From an uncultured Oscillospiraceae bacterium (GTDB lineage: Bacteria > Bacillota > Clostridia > Oscillospirales > Oscillospiraceae), in NCBI GenBank assembly GCA_947627325.1, contig CANQVO010000012.1, positions 1 to 61,086 of the forward strand: 61,086 bases of DNA, in the 5' to 3' direction. Numbering within the stretch: the stretch's first letter is position 1; every line of letters starts with the position of its first letter. Position numbers and translations under genes: made by a program. Shown one piece after another: positions 25,736 through 33,646 of this stretch. The notes below the pieces were generated by a model. It saw only the letters and a program-made list of their open reading frames with translations. It was not told where the DNA came from and ran no database searches.

Positions 25736-27028
25736 TCACACCTCCGCCAGGGCGGCCAGGGCGCTGCCCGTCAGGTTGGGGTTCTCCCCCCGGACGAAGC
25801 GGCTGTGCAGGCCCAGGCCCTGGGCCCCCAGCGTCTCCATGTCCTCCAGGAGGTACTGGTGGAGCAGGGGGCACTTGTAAAAGGCCGTGCCCTCGGCGGC
25901 GATGTTCACCGGCCGGGCCGGGTCGCTCGCCTGCCCGGTGGCGGCCAGCACGGCGCAGAGGGTGGCGGCGGTGAGCCGGGCGGAGCGGCGGAAGAAGGCG
26001 TCCAAAATCGCCAGGACCGCCGCCCGGTCGGCGGGGTCGCGGCTGGCCTCCGCCAGGGAGCCAGTGGCCTGGGGGTCCAGGAGGAACTCGCTGATCTCTT
26101 TAGCGGTGAGCCGGTCCAGCCCGGCGAAGACCTCCGCCCCACGGGGGGTGAAGACCCCCGCCCCGGCGGCGGCCCGGAGCCAGGCCAGGGCCAGGGGGCC
26201 CTGGTAGGCCCCGGAGATGAGCTTTTCCAGCACCTGGCCGCCGGGGTTGGCGGTGGTGGCGTCAAAGGCCAGGTCCACCGCCGGGCGGTTTAGCTTGTCA
26301 AAGCCCCCGGACTCCAGGTTGAGGATGGTGGCGCCGGGCCTTTCCCAGAGGGCGGGCGCTTTTTCCACGGCCCGGTTGGGGAAGGAGGCGCAGATGTTGG
26401 TGCCGGTGCCCAGGATGAAGCCCATGTAGGCCCCCGCTCCCCCCGCGCTCTGGGCCATGGCCCCCAGCATGGCGGCCACGGTGTCGTTGAGGACCACCAC
26501 CCGGTGGCCGTGAGGCAGGCCCCGGCGCGCCAGGGCGGCGCGGAGGCATTGGCCCAGGACGGAGCCCTCCGCCCCCCGGACCTCCAACTCCTTGTCCATG
26601 TGGAGCACCCGGCCGTCCAGGTCGGGCAAGATCTCGCAGGGGAAGGAGAAGCAGAAGCCGATCCTGTCGGCCCGGTCCGCGATGGGGGCCAGCAGGGCGG
26701 CCAGCTGGTCGTAAAATTCCTCCGCCGTGAGGGGCCCCTGGGTGCCCAGCATGGGCACGGTCTGGAACCAGGCCGCCTGGGGCCCCTGGCCGGGGGCCCA
26801 CTCCATCAGGGCCAGGCGCAGGTTGGTCCCCCCCGCGTCCAGCACGATGACCCGCTCCCCCCGCCGGGGCAGGGCCTCGGCGGAGAGGTAGGTGGGGATC
26901 ATCCGCAGGGAACTGGCCTCCCCCCGCAGGCCCCGGCCCATCTCCTCCTGAAAATCCGCCATCCAGCGGGCAAAGTCCGCCTCCGTGGCCGTCAGGCCGT
27001 TGGCGGCGATAAAATCCTGGGCCGTCAT
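25736..27028 (-). CDS. Hexokinase, eukaryotic-type family
   Basis: A 430-aa sugar kinase resembling the yeast/animal hexokinase fold rather than bacterial glucokinase or ROK proteins. Motifs in order are DAGGTNLRLAL (phosphate 1, near residue 69), FCFSFPCE (sugar binding), LNDTVAAMLGA with the catalytic Asp, GFILGTGTNICA (phosphate 2), and the ESGGFDKL and late IAAEGTAFY (adenosine) segments. It should phosphorylate glucose or a related hexose. It starts at an ATG; the promoter is at 27065-27093. A GNAT gene follows directly. No sugar transporter is adjacent. Confidence 0.9.
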   Translation of the reverse strand: MTAQDFIAANGLTATEADFARWMADFQEEMGRGLRGEASSLRMIPTYLSAEALPRRGERVIVLDAGGTNLRLALMEWAPGQGPQAAWFQTVPMLGTQGPLTAEEFYDQLAALLAPIADRADRIGFCFSFPCEILPDLDGRVLHMDKELEVRGAEGSVLGQCLRAALARRGLPHGHRVVVLNDTVAAMLGAMAQSAGGAGAYMGFILGTGTNICASFPNRAVEKAPALWERPGATILNLESGGFDKLNRPAVDLAFDATTANPGGQVLEKLISGAYQGPLALAWLRAAAGAGVFTPRGAEVFAGLDRLTAKEISEFLLDPQATGSLAEASRDPADRAAVLAILDAFFRRSARLTAATLCAVLAATGQASDPARPVNIAAEGTAFYKCPLLHQYLLEDMETLGAQGLGLHSRFVRGENPNLTGSALAALAEV

Positions 27029-27064
27029 GCCCTCGCCTCCCTCTCTCCGGGTGTGTGATACCTA

Positions 27065-27093
27065 ATTATACCTCCCATCCCCGCCGGCGTAAA
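27065..27093 (-). promoter_or_regulatory. Promoter of the hexokinase-GNAT pair
   Basis: Minus strand TTTACG (27093-27088), 17 bp, TATAAT (27070-27065), about 36 bp before the start codon. Confidence 0.75.
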
Positions 27094-27165
27094 GGGATTT
27101 TTTCCCGTTCTCTTTTCCCCCGCCCTCACATAAGCTAAGAGGACTTGGACAGGGAGGCGGGACGT

Positions 27166-28014
27166 ATGAAAAGCGGAGGAAAACGGGGCAAAAAGCGGGG
27201 CCTGGGGCCCAAGGAGCGGCGGCGGCTGACCCAGCTGGGCATCTGCCTGGCCGTCTTTTGCGGCGTGTTCTGCGGCCGGGGCCTCTCCCCCCGGGGCATG
27301 GCCGCCCTGCGCCAGGCCATCGACCGGGACACCGACCTGGAGGCCGCCTTCTCCGACCTGGGCCGGACGTTGGAGCCCCAGGGCCAGGTGGCCCAGGCGC
27401 TGGGGCTCTTCTGGACCGGGCCCTCCCCCGCTCCCTCCCCCTCCCCTGTCCCGACCGCCGCGCCCTCTCCCACGCCCTCGCCCACCCCGGCGCCCACGCC
27501 CGAGCCTACGCCGGAGCCCACCCCGGAGCCGACTCCCGAGCCCTCGCCGGAGCCCACCTCCTACCCCTACGACGGCCCGGACGCCCCGGCCTACGCCACC
27601 ATGGCCTATGACAGCCTGGGGCTGGCCGAGACCATGTGCCCCATCGACGGCCGGGAGACCGACGCCTACGGCTGGCGGGTCCACCCCATCACCGGGGAGG
27701 ACAACTTCCACCGGGGCCTGGACCTGGGGGCGGCCATGGGGACGCCCATCCTGGCCTTCGCCGACGGGTATGTGGACTTCGTGGGCGAGGGGGACAGCTA
27801 CGGAAAGTACGTCCAACTGCGCCACTCCGACCGGGTCACCACCCTCTACGCCCACTGCAGTGAGCTCCTGCTGCCCCAGGGCACCCAGGTGAAGATGGGC
27901 GACCCCATCGCCCTGGTGGGGGACACGGGGATGGCCACCGGGCCCCACCTCCACTTTGAGATCCAGGTAGACGGGGTGTGGCACGACCCCACCTACTACC
28001 TGGATCTGGCTTGA
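27166..28014 (+). CDS. M23 (LytM) domain membrane protein, SpoIVFA-like
   Basis: 282 aa: a basic cytoplasmic start, one membrane helix (about residues 25-42, LGICLAVFCGVFCG), a Pro/Thr/Glu-rich spacer (about 85-130 with PTPEPTPEP repeats), and a C-terminal M23 peptidase-type domain. The metal ligands look intact: HRGLD and HLHFE. The gene overlaps an M50 protease gene. In sporulating Firmicutes the pair SpoIVFA (LytM domain, regulator) and SpoIVFB (protease) control sigma-K activation, so this is probably the SpoIVFA counterpart. A peptidoglycan hydrolase role is the alternative, since the catalytic residues are kept. The ATG at 27166 follows GGAGGCGGGACGT; an upstream TTG is less likely. Confidence 0.8.
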   Translation: MKSGGKRGKKRGLGPKERRRLTQLGICLAVFCGVFCGRGLSPRGMAALRQAIDRDTDLEAAFSDLGRTLEPQGQVAQALGLFWTGPSPAPSPSPVPTAAPSPTPSPTPAPTPEPTPEPTPEPTPEPSPEPTSYPYDGPDAPAYATMAYDSLGLAETMCPIDGRETDAYGWRVHPITGEDNFHRGLDLGAAMGTPILAFADGYVDFVGEGDSYGKYVQLRHSDRVTTLYAHCSELLLPQGTQVKMGDPIALVGDTGMATGPHLHFEIQVDGVWHDPTYYLDLA

Positions 28015-28568
28015 CCCGCCTGCGGGTCAGCCCCGGCTTCTGGCTGTTGTGCGCCCTGATCTGGGCGGTGGAGCCGGGGTTGCTCCTCCCCACCGCCCTG
28101 GCCGCGCTCTGCCACGAGCTGGGCCACTGCGCCGCTTTGAAGCTGACGGGCAACGGGGTGGCGCGGCTCTCCCTCTCCGCCATGGGGGCGGAGCTGACCC
28201 CCCGGCGGCCCCTGTCTTACGCCAACCAGCTCCCCACCGCCCTGGCCGGGCCGGCGGCCAGTTTTTTGTGCGCCTTTCTGGCGGCCCGGTGGGGGTTTTT
28301 CCTCTTTGCCGGGCTGTCGTTGGCCCTGGGGCTTTTCAACCTGCTGCCCATCGCCCCCCTGGACGGGGGCCGGGTCCTCCAGAGCCTGTGCGCCCTCGCC
28401 CTGCCCGCCCCTCTGGACCGCAGCGCGCCCAAGTGGCTGGCGGTGGCGGCGGCGGGGCTTTTGCTGGGGGCGGCCCTGGCGGCTTTTTTCCGCTTCGCCC
28501 TCCTATCCCTGCTGATCTTTGCCCTGTGGCTGTGCTATCAGAGCGTCAAGGGCCTGGTGGACGCTTGA
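28011..28568 (+). CDS. spoIVFB: M50 intramembrane metalloprotease, SpoIVFB-like
   Basis: A roughly 185-aa polytopic protease. The zinc motif HELGH is at residues 35-39 within a membrane helix, and the third ligand is in LPIAPLDGGRVLQ near residue 120, as in site-2 proteases and SpoIVFB. In Bacillus SpoIVFB cleaves pro-sigma-K in the mother cell. The start is uncertain: a TTG at 28011 overlaps the upstream stop (TTGA), and a GTG at 27978 lies inside the M23 gene; neither has a strong ribosome site, which suits translational coupling. It lacks the C-terminal CBS domain of some homologues. Confidence 0.87.
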   Translation: MTRLRVSPGFWLLCALIWAVEPGLLLPTALAALCHELGHCAALKLTGNGVARLSLSAMGAELTPRRPLSYANQLPTALAGPAASFLCAFLAARWGFFLFAGLSLALGLFNLLPIAPLDGGRVLQSLCALALPAPLDRSAPKWLAVAAAGLLLGAALAAFFRFALLSLLIFALWLCYQSVKGLVDA

Positions 28569-28632
28569 AAAACTCTTGACTTTTTCCCCGATTACCCCCA
28601 AAATAAAGGCAAGCGACCAGGGAGGTGGGGAG

Positions 28633-29292
28633 ATGTTATTATTCGAGGCCCGGGAACAGGTGGCCCACTATGGCCGGGAGATGCTCCGCCGGAAGCTCAC
28701 CACGGGCTCCTTCGGCAATCTGAGCGTCTTTGTGCCCGAGGCGAAGGTCATGGTCATCTCCCCCTCCGGCGTGGACTACGACCAGGTGGGCGCCCAGGAC
28801 GTGAGCGTGGTCACCATGGACGGCGTGGTGCTGGACGGCCAGCGCAAGCCCTCCAGCGAGGCGGACCTCCACCGCGTCTTCTACCAAAACGACCCCACCG
28901 TCAAGGCGGTGGTCCACACCCACTCCACCTACGCCACCCTGATGGCCTGCCTGGGCAGGCCCCTGGAGCCCATCCACTACCTCATCGCCTACGCCGGGGC
29001 CATGGAGGTCCCCTGCATCCCCTACTACCCCTTCGGCACCATGGAACTGGCCCAGGCGGCCTACGAGGGGATGGGCCAGGGCAAGGCGGTGCTGTTGGGC
29101 GGCCACGGTTTGGTGTGCGTGGGCCCCACCCTGTCCTACGCCATGGACGCGGCCCAGCAGCTGGAATTTCTGGCCCAGCTGTGCTACCGGGCCGCGGTGG
29201 TGGGCGGCGGGGTGAAGCTGACCGAGGAGCAGCTTGCCAACGCCTTTGAGGCGGTCAAGACCTATCATCAGCCAAAGGAAAGGAAGTCTTAA
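28633..29292 (+). CDS. Class II aldolase, L-fuculose-phosphate-aldolase-like
   Basis: A 219-aa zinc aldolase. Catalytic Glu E76 (SSEAD), zinc ligands H95 and H97 (HTHS) and H158 (GGHG) are all shifted by exactly three from E73, H92, H94 and H155 of E. coli FucA, so the active site is complete. It should cleave a ketose 1-phosphate to dihydroxyacetone phosphate and an aldehyde. No fucose or rhamnose pathway genes are nearby, so the substrate is open; 5-deoxyribulose- or methylthioribulose-type salvage substrates are alternatives. The ATG at 28633 has GGAGGTGGGGAG; the upstream open frame is the spoIVFB end region. asnA follows after 3 bp. Confidence 0.85.
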   Translation: MLLFEAREQVAHYGREMLRRKLTTGSFGNLSVFVPEAKVMVISPSGVDYDQVGAQDVSVVTMDGVVLDGQRKPSSEADLHRVFYQNDPTVKAVVHTHSTYATLMACLGRPLEPIHYLIAYAGAMEVPCIPYYPFGTMELAQAAYEGMGQGKAVLLGGHGLVCVGPTLSYAMDAAQQLEFLAQLCYRAAVVGGGVKLTEEQLANAFEAVKTYHQPKERKS

Positions 29293-29295
29293 AAA

Positions 29296-30309
29296 ATGCC
29301 CAAGTCCGTCATCCCCGCGGGGTACACCCCCCTGCTGAACCTCTACGACACCCAGCGGGCCATCTCCCTGCTCAAGCGGCTCTTTGAGGACAATCTGGCG
29401 GTGGCCCTGCACCTCAAGCGGGTCTCCGCCCCCCTGTTCGTCCGGGACCACACCGGCCTGAACGACGACCTCAACGGCGTAGAGCGGCCCGTCAGCTTCG
29501 ACATCCCCGCCGCCCAATGCGACGCCCAGGTGGTCCACTCCCTGGCCAAGTGGAAGCGCCAGGCGTTAAAACACTACCAGTTCTCCGTGGGCGAGGGGCT
29601 GTACACCGACATGAACGCCATCCGCCGGGACGAGGAGCCGGACAACCTCCACTCCGTCTACGTGGACCAGTGGGACTGGGAGAAGATCATCGCCCCCCGG
29701 GACCGGGACGAGGCGCATTTGAAGGAGACGGTCCGGGCCATCGTCAAGGCCCTGGTGGACACCCAGTCCACCCTCCGCGCCGTCTTCCCCCAGCTCACCG
29801 TGCTGGGCGCCATCTCCCCCGAGGTGTCCTTCGTCACCGCCCAGGAGCTGGAGGACAAGTGGCCCGACCTCTCCCCCAAGGAGCGGGAGAACGCCTGGTG
29901 CAAGGACCACCCCACCACCTTCCTCATGGGCATCGGCGCGCCCCTGAAATCCGGCAAGCCCCACGACGGCCGCGCCCCGGACTACGACGACTGGTCCCTC
30001 AACGGGGACATCCTTTTGTGGAACAGCGTGCTGGGCTGTGCCTTTGAGATCAGCTCCATGGGCATCCGGGTGAGCCCGGAGTCCCTGGACCAGCAACTCA
30101 CCGCCGCGGGGTGCGATGACCGCCGGGAGCTGCCCTTCCACAAGGCCCTGCTGGCCGGGGAACTGCCCCTGACCATGGGCGGCGGCATCGGCCAGTCCCG
30201 GCTGTCCATGTTCCTGCTGGGCAAGGCCCACATCGGCGAGGTCCAGGCCAGCGTCTGGGACCCGGACACGGTGGAGACCTGCCAGGCCGCCGGCGTGGTC
30301 CTCCTCTGA
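29296..30309 (+). CDS. asnA: Aspartate-ammonia ligase
   Basis: Makes asparagine from aspartate, ammonia and ATP; it is related to class II aminoacyl-tRNA synthetases. It is 337 aa, the normal length. Signature stretches include GLNDDLNGVERPVSFDI, HSLAKWKRQALKHY, SVYVDQWDWEK and the C-terminal GGGIGQSRLSMFLL motif that binds ATP. It begins right after the aldolase stop, with AAAGGAAAGTC as ribosome site. The glutamine-dependent enzyme AsnB is also encoded in this window (57.9-59.5 kb), so the cell has both routes. Confidence 0.97.
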   Translation: MPKSVIPAGYTPLLNLYDTQRAISLLKRLFEDNLAVALHLKRVSAPLFVRDHTGLNDDLNGVERPVSFDIPAAQCDAQVVHSLAKWKRQALKHYQFSVGEGLYTDMNAIRRDEEPDNLHSVYVDQWDWEKIIAPRDRDEAHLKETVRAIVKALVDTQSTLRAVFPQLTVLGAISPEVSFVTAQELEDKWPDLSPKERENAWCKDHPTTFLMGIGAPLKSGKPHDGRAPDYDDWSLNGDILLWNSVLGCAFEISSMGIRVSPESLDQQLTAAGCDDRRELPFHKALLAGELPLTMGGGIGQSRLSMFLLGKAHIGEVQASVWDPDTVETCQAAGVVLL

Positions 30310-30326
30310 TTTTTTCCAAACCCCCC

Positions 30327-30355
30327 TTGCGCCCGGGCGGAAAATACGGTATAAT
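30327..30355 (+). promoter_or_regulatory. Promoter of tRNA-Leu
   Basis: TTGCGC (30327-30332), 17 bp, TATAAT (30350-30355); mature tRNA starts about 37 bp later. Confidence 0.82.
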
Positions 30356-30391
30356 AGCCGCGTTGCGGCGATGACCGCCGACCGCCCACCT

Positions 30392-30479
30392 GCCGGTGTG
30401 ATGGAATTGGTAGACGTGACGGACTCAAAATCCGTTGGGCTGATACCCCGTGTGGGTTCGAGTCCCACCACCGGCACCA
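30392..30479 (+). tRNA. tRNA-Leu (anticodon CAA)
   Basis: 88 nt with CCA. The acceptor stem pairs GCCGGTG with CACCGGC, discriminator A. The anticodon stem CGGAC..TCCG encloses a loop with CAA, reading UUG. A long variable arm (about TTGGGCTGATACCCCGTG) marks a class II tRNA. The T arm is GTGGGTTCGAGTCCCAC. Confidence 0.95.
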
Positions 30480-30518
30480 AAAAACAGCCTTGACCCTGTG
30501 GGTCAAGGCTGTTTTTTT
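30479..30518. terminator. Terminator between tRNA-Leu and the clostripain gene
   Basis: AACAGCCTTGACCC, loop TGT, GGGTCAAGGCTGTT then a T-run; the A-run on the left serves the opposite strand. Confidence 0.92.
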
Positions 30519-30535
30519 CTGTTGAGTGGGGCGAT

Positions 30536-32893
30536 TTACATGGTGGGGGTCCAGTAGTGGTTTTGGTAGAGGTCGGTGAAGCGGTAGGCGGCCAAATAGG
30601 AGCCGTTGTCCAGGCGCAGGTTGGCCAGGGTCAGGGGGCCGTCCACCACCAGGGGGTCGCCCAGGTAGTAGTCGTCTTGGTAGTTGCGCTCGTAGTCGTA
30701 GTAGCCGCAGATAAAGTCGATGACGTCGCCGTCCTGGAGCTCCAGCAGGCCCCGGGCCACGGTGGCGGTCTCGGCGTCTTCGTCGTAGCAGATGGACGCG
30801 CCCAGGATCTCCCCGTCGTTGTCGGGGGCGAAGGAGACCATCAGATTCACCCGCTGGCCGTTGAGCAGGGCGGGGATGCGGGCCAGGGTCTCGCCGGTGT
30901 CCTCGTGGGTCTCCAGCATATACACCGCCACCACCTGGCCGTTGACGGTGAGCCAGGTGCCGTCGTACTCGCCCAGGAGGTCGCCGTCGTCGTTGAAGTC
31001 GAAGACGTTGTCCAGGCCCAGGTCGATATAGCCCTCCCCGTCGTCCACAAAGACGTTGAGCTCGATGTCCCGCACCAGGTCCCACTGGTCCTCCGGGAGG
31101 GAGAGCACCTGCTGTCCGCCCTTCTGGCTCCAGACCAGGGCGGCGGGGTCAAAGCGGTTTTGGGTCAGGTAGTCCTGGCTCTGGGCGATCAGGTCCCGGT
31201 CCAAAAAGTCCGCCTGGTCGCCCTCCAGGCCCACCTGGTCCAAATTCCGGCCCTGGAGCAAAGCGCCCAGGAGCTGGCCCACCAGGTCGGCGTTGGAGGA
31301 GCCGCCGTAGGAGGCGCCGGTGAGGGAGCCGAAGAGGGAGTTGAGCTGGCCCGCGTTGCCCCCCGCCGCCGCCTGACCCGCCACCTCCAGGGAGGCGAAG
31401 GAGTTGATGCAGTCGGTGTAGGCGCTGTCCAGGCCGATCTGCTGGTAGAGCCGGGCGGCGGTGTTGACGCTGGAGGTCCGGCCGTAGGGAAAGTAGATGG
31501 ACACGCCGTTGGCGTTTTGGATGTTGCGGGAGGTGGCGTTGTACTTCACCGCCGAGCGCAGGACCTGGGCCAGCTCCCGGCTCTCCTGGGTGCCCAGGTT
31601 GTCCGCCAGGTGGATGAGGTCCACCTGGTCCAGATCGCTGCTCTGGGCGAACTCCTTGGTGTTGCCCCGGGCGGCGGCGATGGACTGGTAGTCGTTTTGC
31701 CGGATGCTGGCCGCGGCGGCCTGGGAGAAGCGGTCAAAGGCGTCGGGCACGGTGCCGGAGAGCTCGGCCAGGTCGATGACAGACAGGGTGGCCTGCTGGC
31801 CGGGGGCCGCCTGGGCGCAGCCGGAGATAAAGCTGTCGGCGATGTTCTTTCCGATCTCCAGCCCGCTCATGGAGGGGTCCTGGGCCAGGGCGGTGAGCCA
31901 GGGGGTGTAGTTCCAGCCGCAACCGGGCTCCGTCTCCTCCGAGGCGATGAGGTAGTCGGCGTAGGGCTCCGCCACCAGGGCGGTCTCCAGCGTTGCCATC
32001 AGGCAGGCGTCAAAGCCGATGAAGTCAAAGGTGCATCCCCCGTCCTTCAGGGCCTGGGCGATGCCGGCCAGGGTCATGGACCCGGCGCTCTTGTTCACCT
32101 CGTCATAGCCGTAGCCGCTCAGGGAGCCGCCGCCGTGGTCCCAGAGGATCAGGCCGTAGCGGTCGGCGGGGCGGTTGGCCACCGCCCAGCGGATGAAGCC
32201 GGAGAGGGTGGCCGGGTCGGTCATGGGGCGCAGGGAATCGCTCTCCGCCAGCGGGCCGGACAGCTTGCCGCCGCGCACCTCAAAGATCTGGTTTTTCGCG
32301 GCGCTGATGGCGGGGGTCTTCCAGCTCTTGCACCCCCCGGTGAAGACCAGCAGGTCTACGTTCTCGCTCTGCTGGGCGGCCATCATCTCCTGGAGGTCCT
32401 TGGTGGCGTAGCCGCCGCCGGACTCCAGGTCGGTGCCGCACATATAGACCAAAATCGTGGTGGCGTCGCTTCCGTCCCCGGCCAGGACCACCCGCTTGTC
32501 CCGCGCGCCGGGGGCCACGGTGGTGTCCAGCTTGCCCACGTTGGAGACGGCGGAGGTGGTGTTGGACGGCGTGGACACGTCGGCCGTGCCGCCGCCCTGG
32601 CCGCCCAGCAGGGCGGTCAGACCGCCGCCGCCGCCCAGGAGCAGAAGGGCCGCCACCACGATCACCGCCAGCAGGGGCGAGCGCCTGCGCGAGCCGGAGC
32701 CGGAGGAGCCGGCCATACTGCCCACCAGGTTGACCAGATCAGCCACGTCGCCGGCGTTCAGGCGGTCCTGGCTCCCCCGGTCGGTCCGGGGGGCCTGGGC
32801 GCCCACGGGGCCCGCGCCCTTTCGCCGCCCGGCGTGGGCGGTCCCTTGGGCCACGGTCTTCTTGCGGCGCACGGGCCGCTTTCTCTCTTCCAT
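30536..32893 (-). CDS. Clostripain-family (C11) cysteine peptidase, membrane-anchored
   Basis: 785 aa. A basic N-terminal cytoplasmic segment (about 1-75, rich in R/K/G) is followed by one membrane helix (about 76-98, PLLAVIVVAALLLLGGGGG) and a large external part, so it is a type II membrane protein. The C11 domain has the catalytic dyad H253 (LWDHGGGSLSGYG) and C297 (GFDACLM). The C-terminal half (about 560-785) is acidic and rich in D, G and Y, perhaps a binding or regulatory region. An ATG at 32902 is too close to its AAGGG; the one at 32893 is better spaced. It starts 5 bp after recO, an odd partner for a surface peptidase. The substrate is unknown. Confidence 0.87.
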   Translation of the reverse strand: MEERKRPVRRKKTVAQGTAHAGRRKGAGPVGAQAPRTDRGSQDRLNAGDVADLVNLVGSMAGSSGSGSRRRSPLLAVIVVAALLLLGGGGGLTALLGGQGGGTADVSTPSNTTSAVSNVGKLDTTVAPGARDKRVVLAGDGSDATTILVYMCGTDLESGGGYATKDLQEMMAAQQSENVDLLVFTGGCKSWKTPAISAAKNQIFEVRGGKLSGPLAESDSLRPMTDPATLSGFIRWAVANRPADRYGLILWDHGGGSLSGYGYDEVNKSAGSMTLAGIAQALKDGGCTFDFIGFDACLMATLETALVAEPYADYLIASEETEPGCGWNYTPWLTALAQDPSMSGLEIGKNIADSFISGCAQAAPGQQATLSVIDLAELSGTVPDAFDRFSQAAAASIRQNDYQSIAAARGNTKEFAQSSDLDQVDLIHLADNLGTQESRELAQVLRSAVKYNATSRNIQNANGVSIYFPYGRTSSVNTAARLYQQIGLDSAYTDCINSFASLEVAGQAAAGGNAGQLNSLFGSLTGASYGGSSNADLVGQLLGALLQGRNLDQVGLEGDQADFLDRDLIAQSQDYLTQNRFDPAALVWSQKGGQQVLSLPEDQWDLVRDIELNVFVDDGEGYIDLGLDNVFDFNDDGDLLGEYDGTWLTVNGQVVAVYMLETHEDTGETLARIPALLNGQRVNLMVSFAPDNDGEILGASICYDEDAETATVARGLLELQDGDVIDFICGYYDYERNYQDDYYLGDPLVVDGPLTLANLRLDNGSYLAAYRFTDLYQNHYWTPTM

Positions 32894-32898
32894 CGGTA

Positions 32899-33642
32899 TC
32901 ATCCCTTCATGCTCAAATAGAAATCCAGCGTCTTGAACGCCCGCTCCAGCTGGGTGGTGAGGTAGGCGGAGGCCAGGGCGGCAAAGGGGGCCAGCTGGCC
33001 AGGGGGCAGGGCGAAGGAGAACAGCCGCTTGGGGTCGCCGTAGACGATGTGCCGGGCGGCGGCCAGCATCTCCGCCGTGAGGGGGACGCTCCTGCCCGGG
33101 CCGGCCTGACAGGCCCCGCAGTGGAGCACCCCCTCCTGGAGGTCCAGCCGGGGCTCCGCCGGCTCCGCCACGCCGCACACCGCGCAGGCGTCCAGCAAGG
33201 GGGCGTACCCGGCGAGGGTCATGCACCGAAGGTCGAAGGCCGCCCGGATGAGCTCCGGGGGCTTTTTCAGCTTGTCCAGGGCGTAGAGGCTGTTGAGGAG
33301 CAGGGAGAGCAATTCCCCGTTGGGCTCCCCCTCCACCCCCACGCACTGGGCCGCCTCGGCAAAGTAAGAGGCCAGGGACAGCTTGACCAGGTCCTCCCGC
33401 ACCCCCAAAAACTGCTCCTGGACCGCCGCCTCCTGGAGGGTGTAGTAGTCCCGGTAGGCAAAGAGGGTCATGTGGGAGTAGACCAGCAGCTGGGTGGCGG
33501 CGGCCAGGGGGCTGTTTCCCCGGCGACAGCCCTGGGCCTTGACGGTCATCAGGCCGTTTTGGTCGGTGAGCACGGTGAGGATGCGGTCGCTCTCTTTGTA
33601 GTCCGTCGTCCGCAAAACCACGCCGTTTAAGTCCAGGTGCAT
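32899..33642 (-). CDS. recO: DNA repair protein RecO
   Basis: A 247-aa recombination mediator that helps load RecA with RecR. An N-terminal OB fold (about 1-80, NGVVLRTTDYKESDRILTVLT) precedes a helical part with a four-cysteine zinc finger (DACAVCG ... HCGAC, about residues 150-180). The length is normal. It starts 4 bp after era, in the common Firmicutes order era-recO. Confidence 0.95.
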   Translation of the reverse strand: MHLDLNGVVLRTTDYKESDRILTVLTDQNGLMTVKAQGCRRGNSPLAAATQLLVYSHMTLFAYRDYYTLQEAAVQEQFLGVREDLVKLSLASYFAEAAQCVGVEGEPNGELLSLLLNSLYALDKLKKPPELIRAAFDLRCMTLAGYAPLLDACAVCGVAEPAEPRLDLQEGVLHCGACQAGPGRSVPLTAEMLAAARHIVYGDPKRLFSFALPPGQLAPFAALASAYLTTQLERAFKTLDFYLSMKG

Positions 33643-33646
33643 GGGC

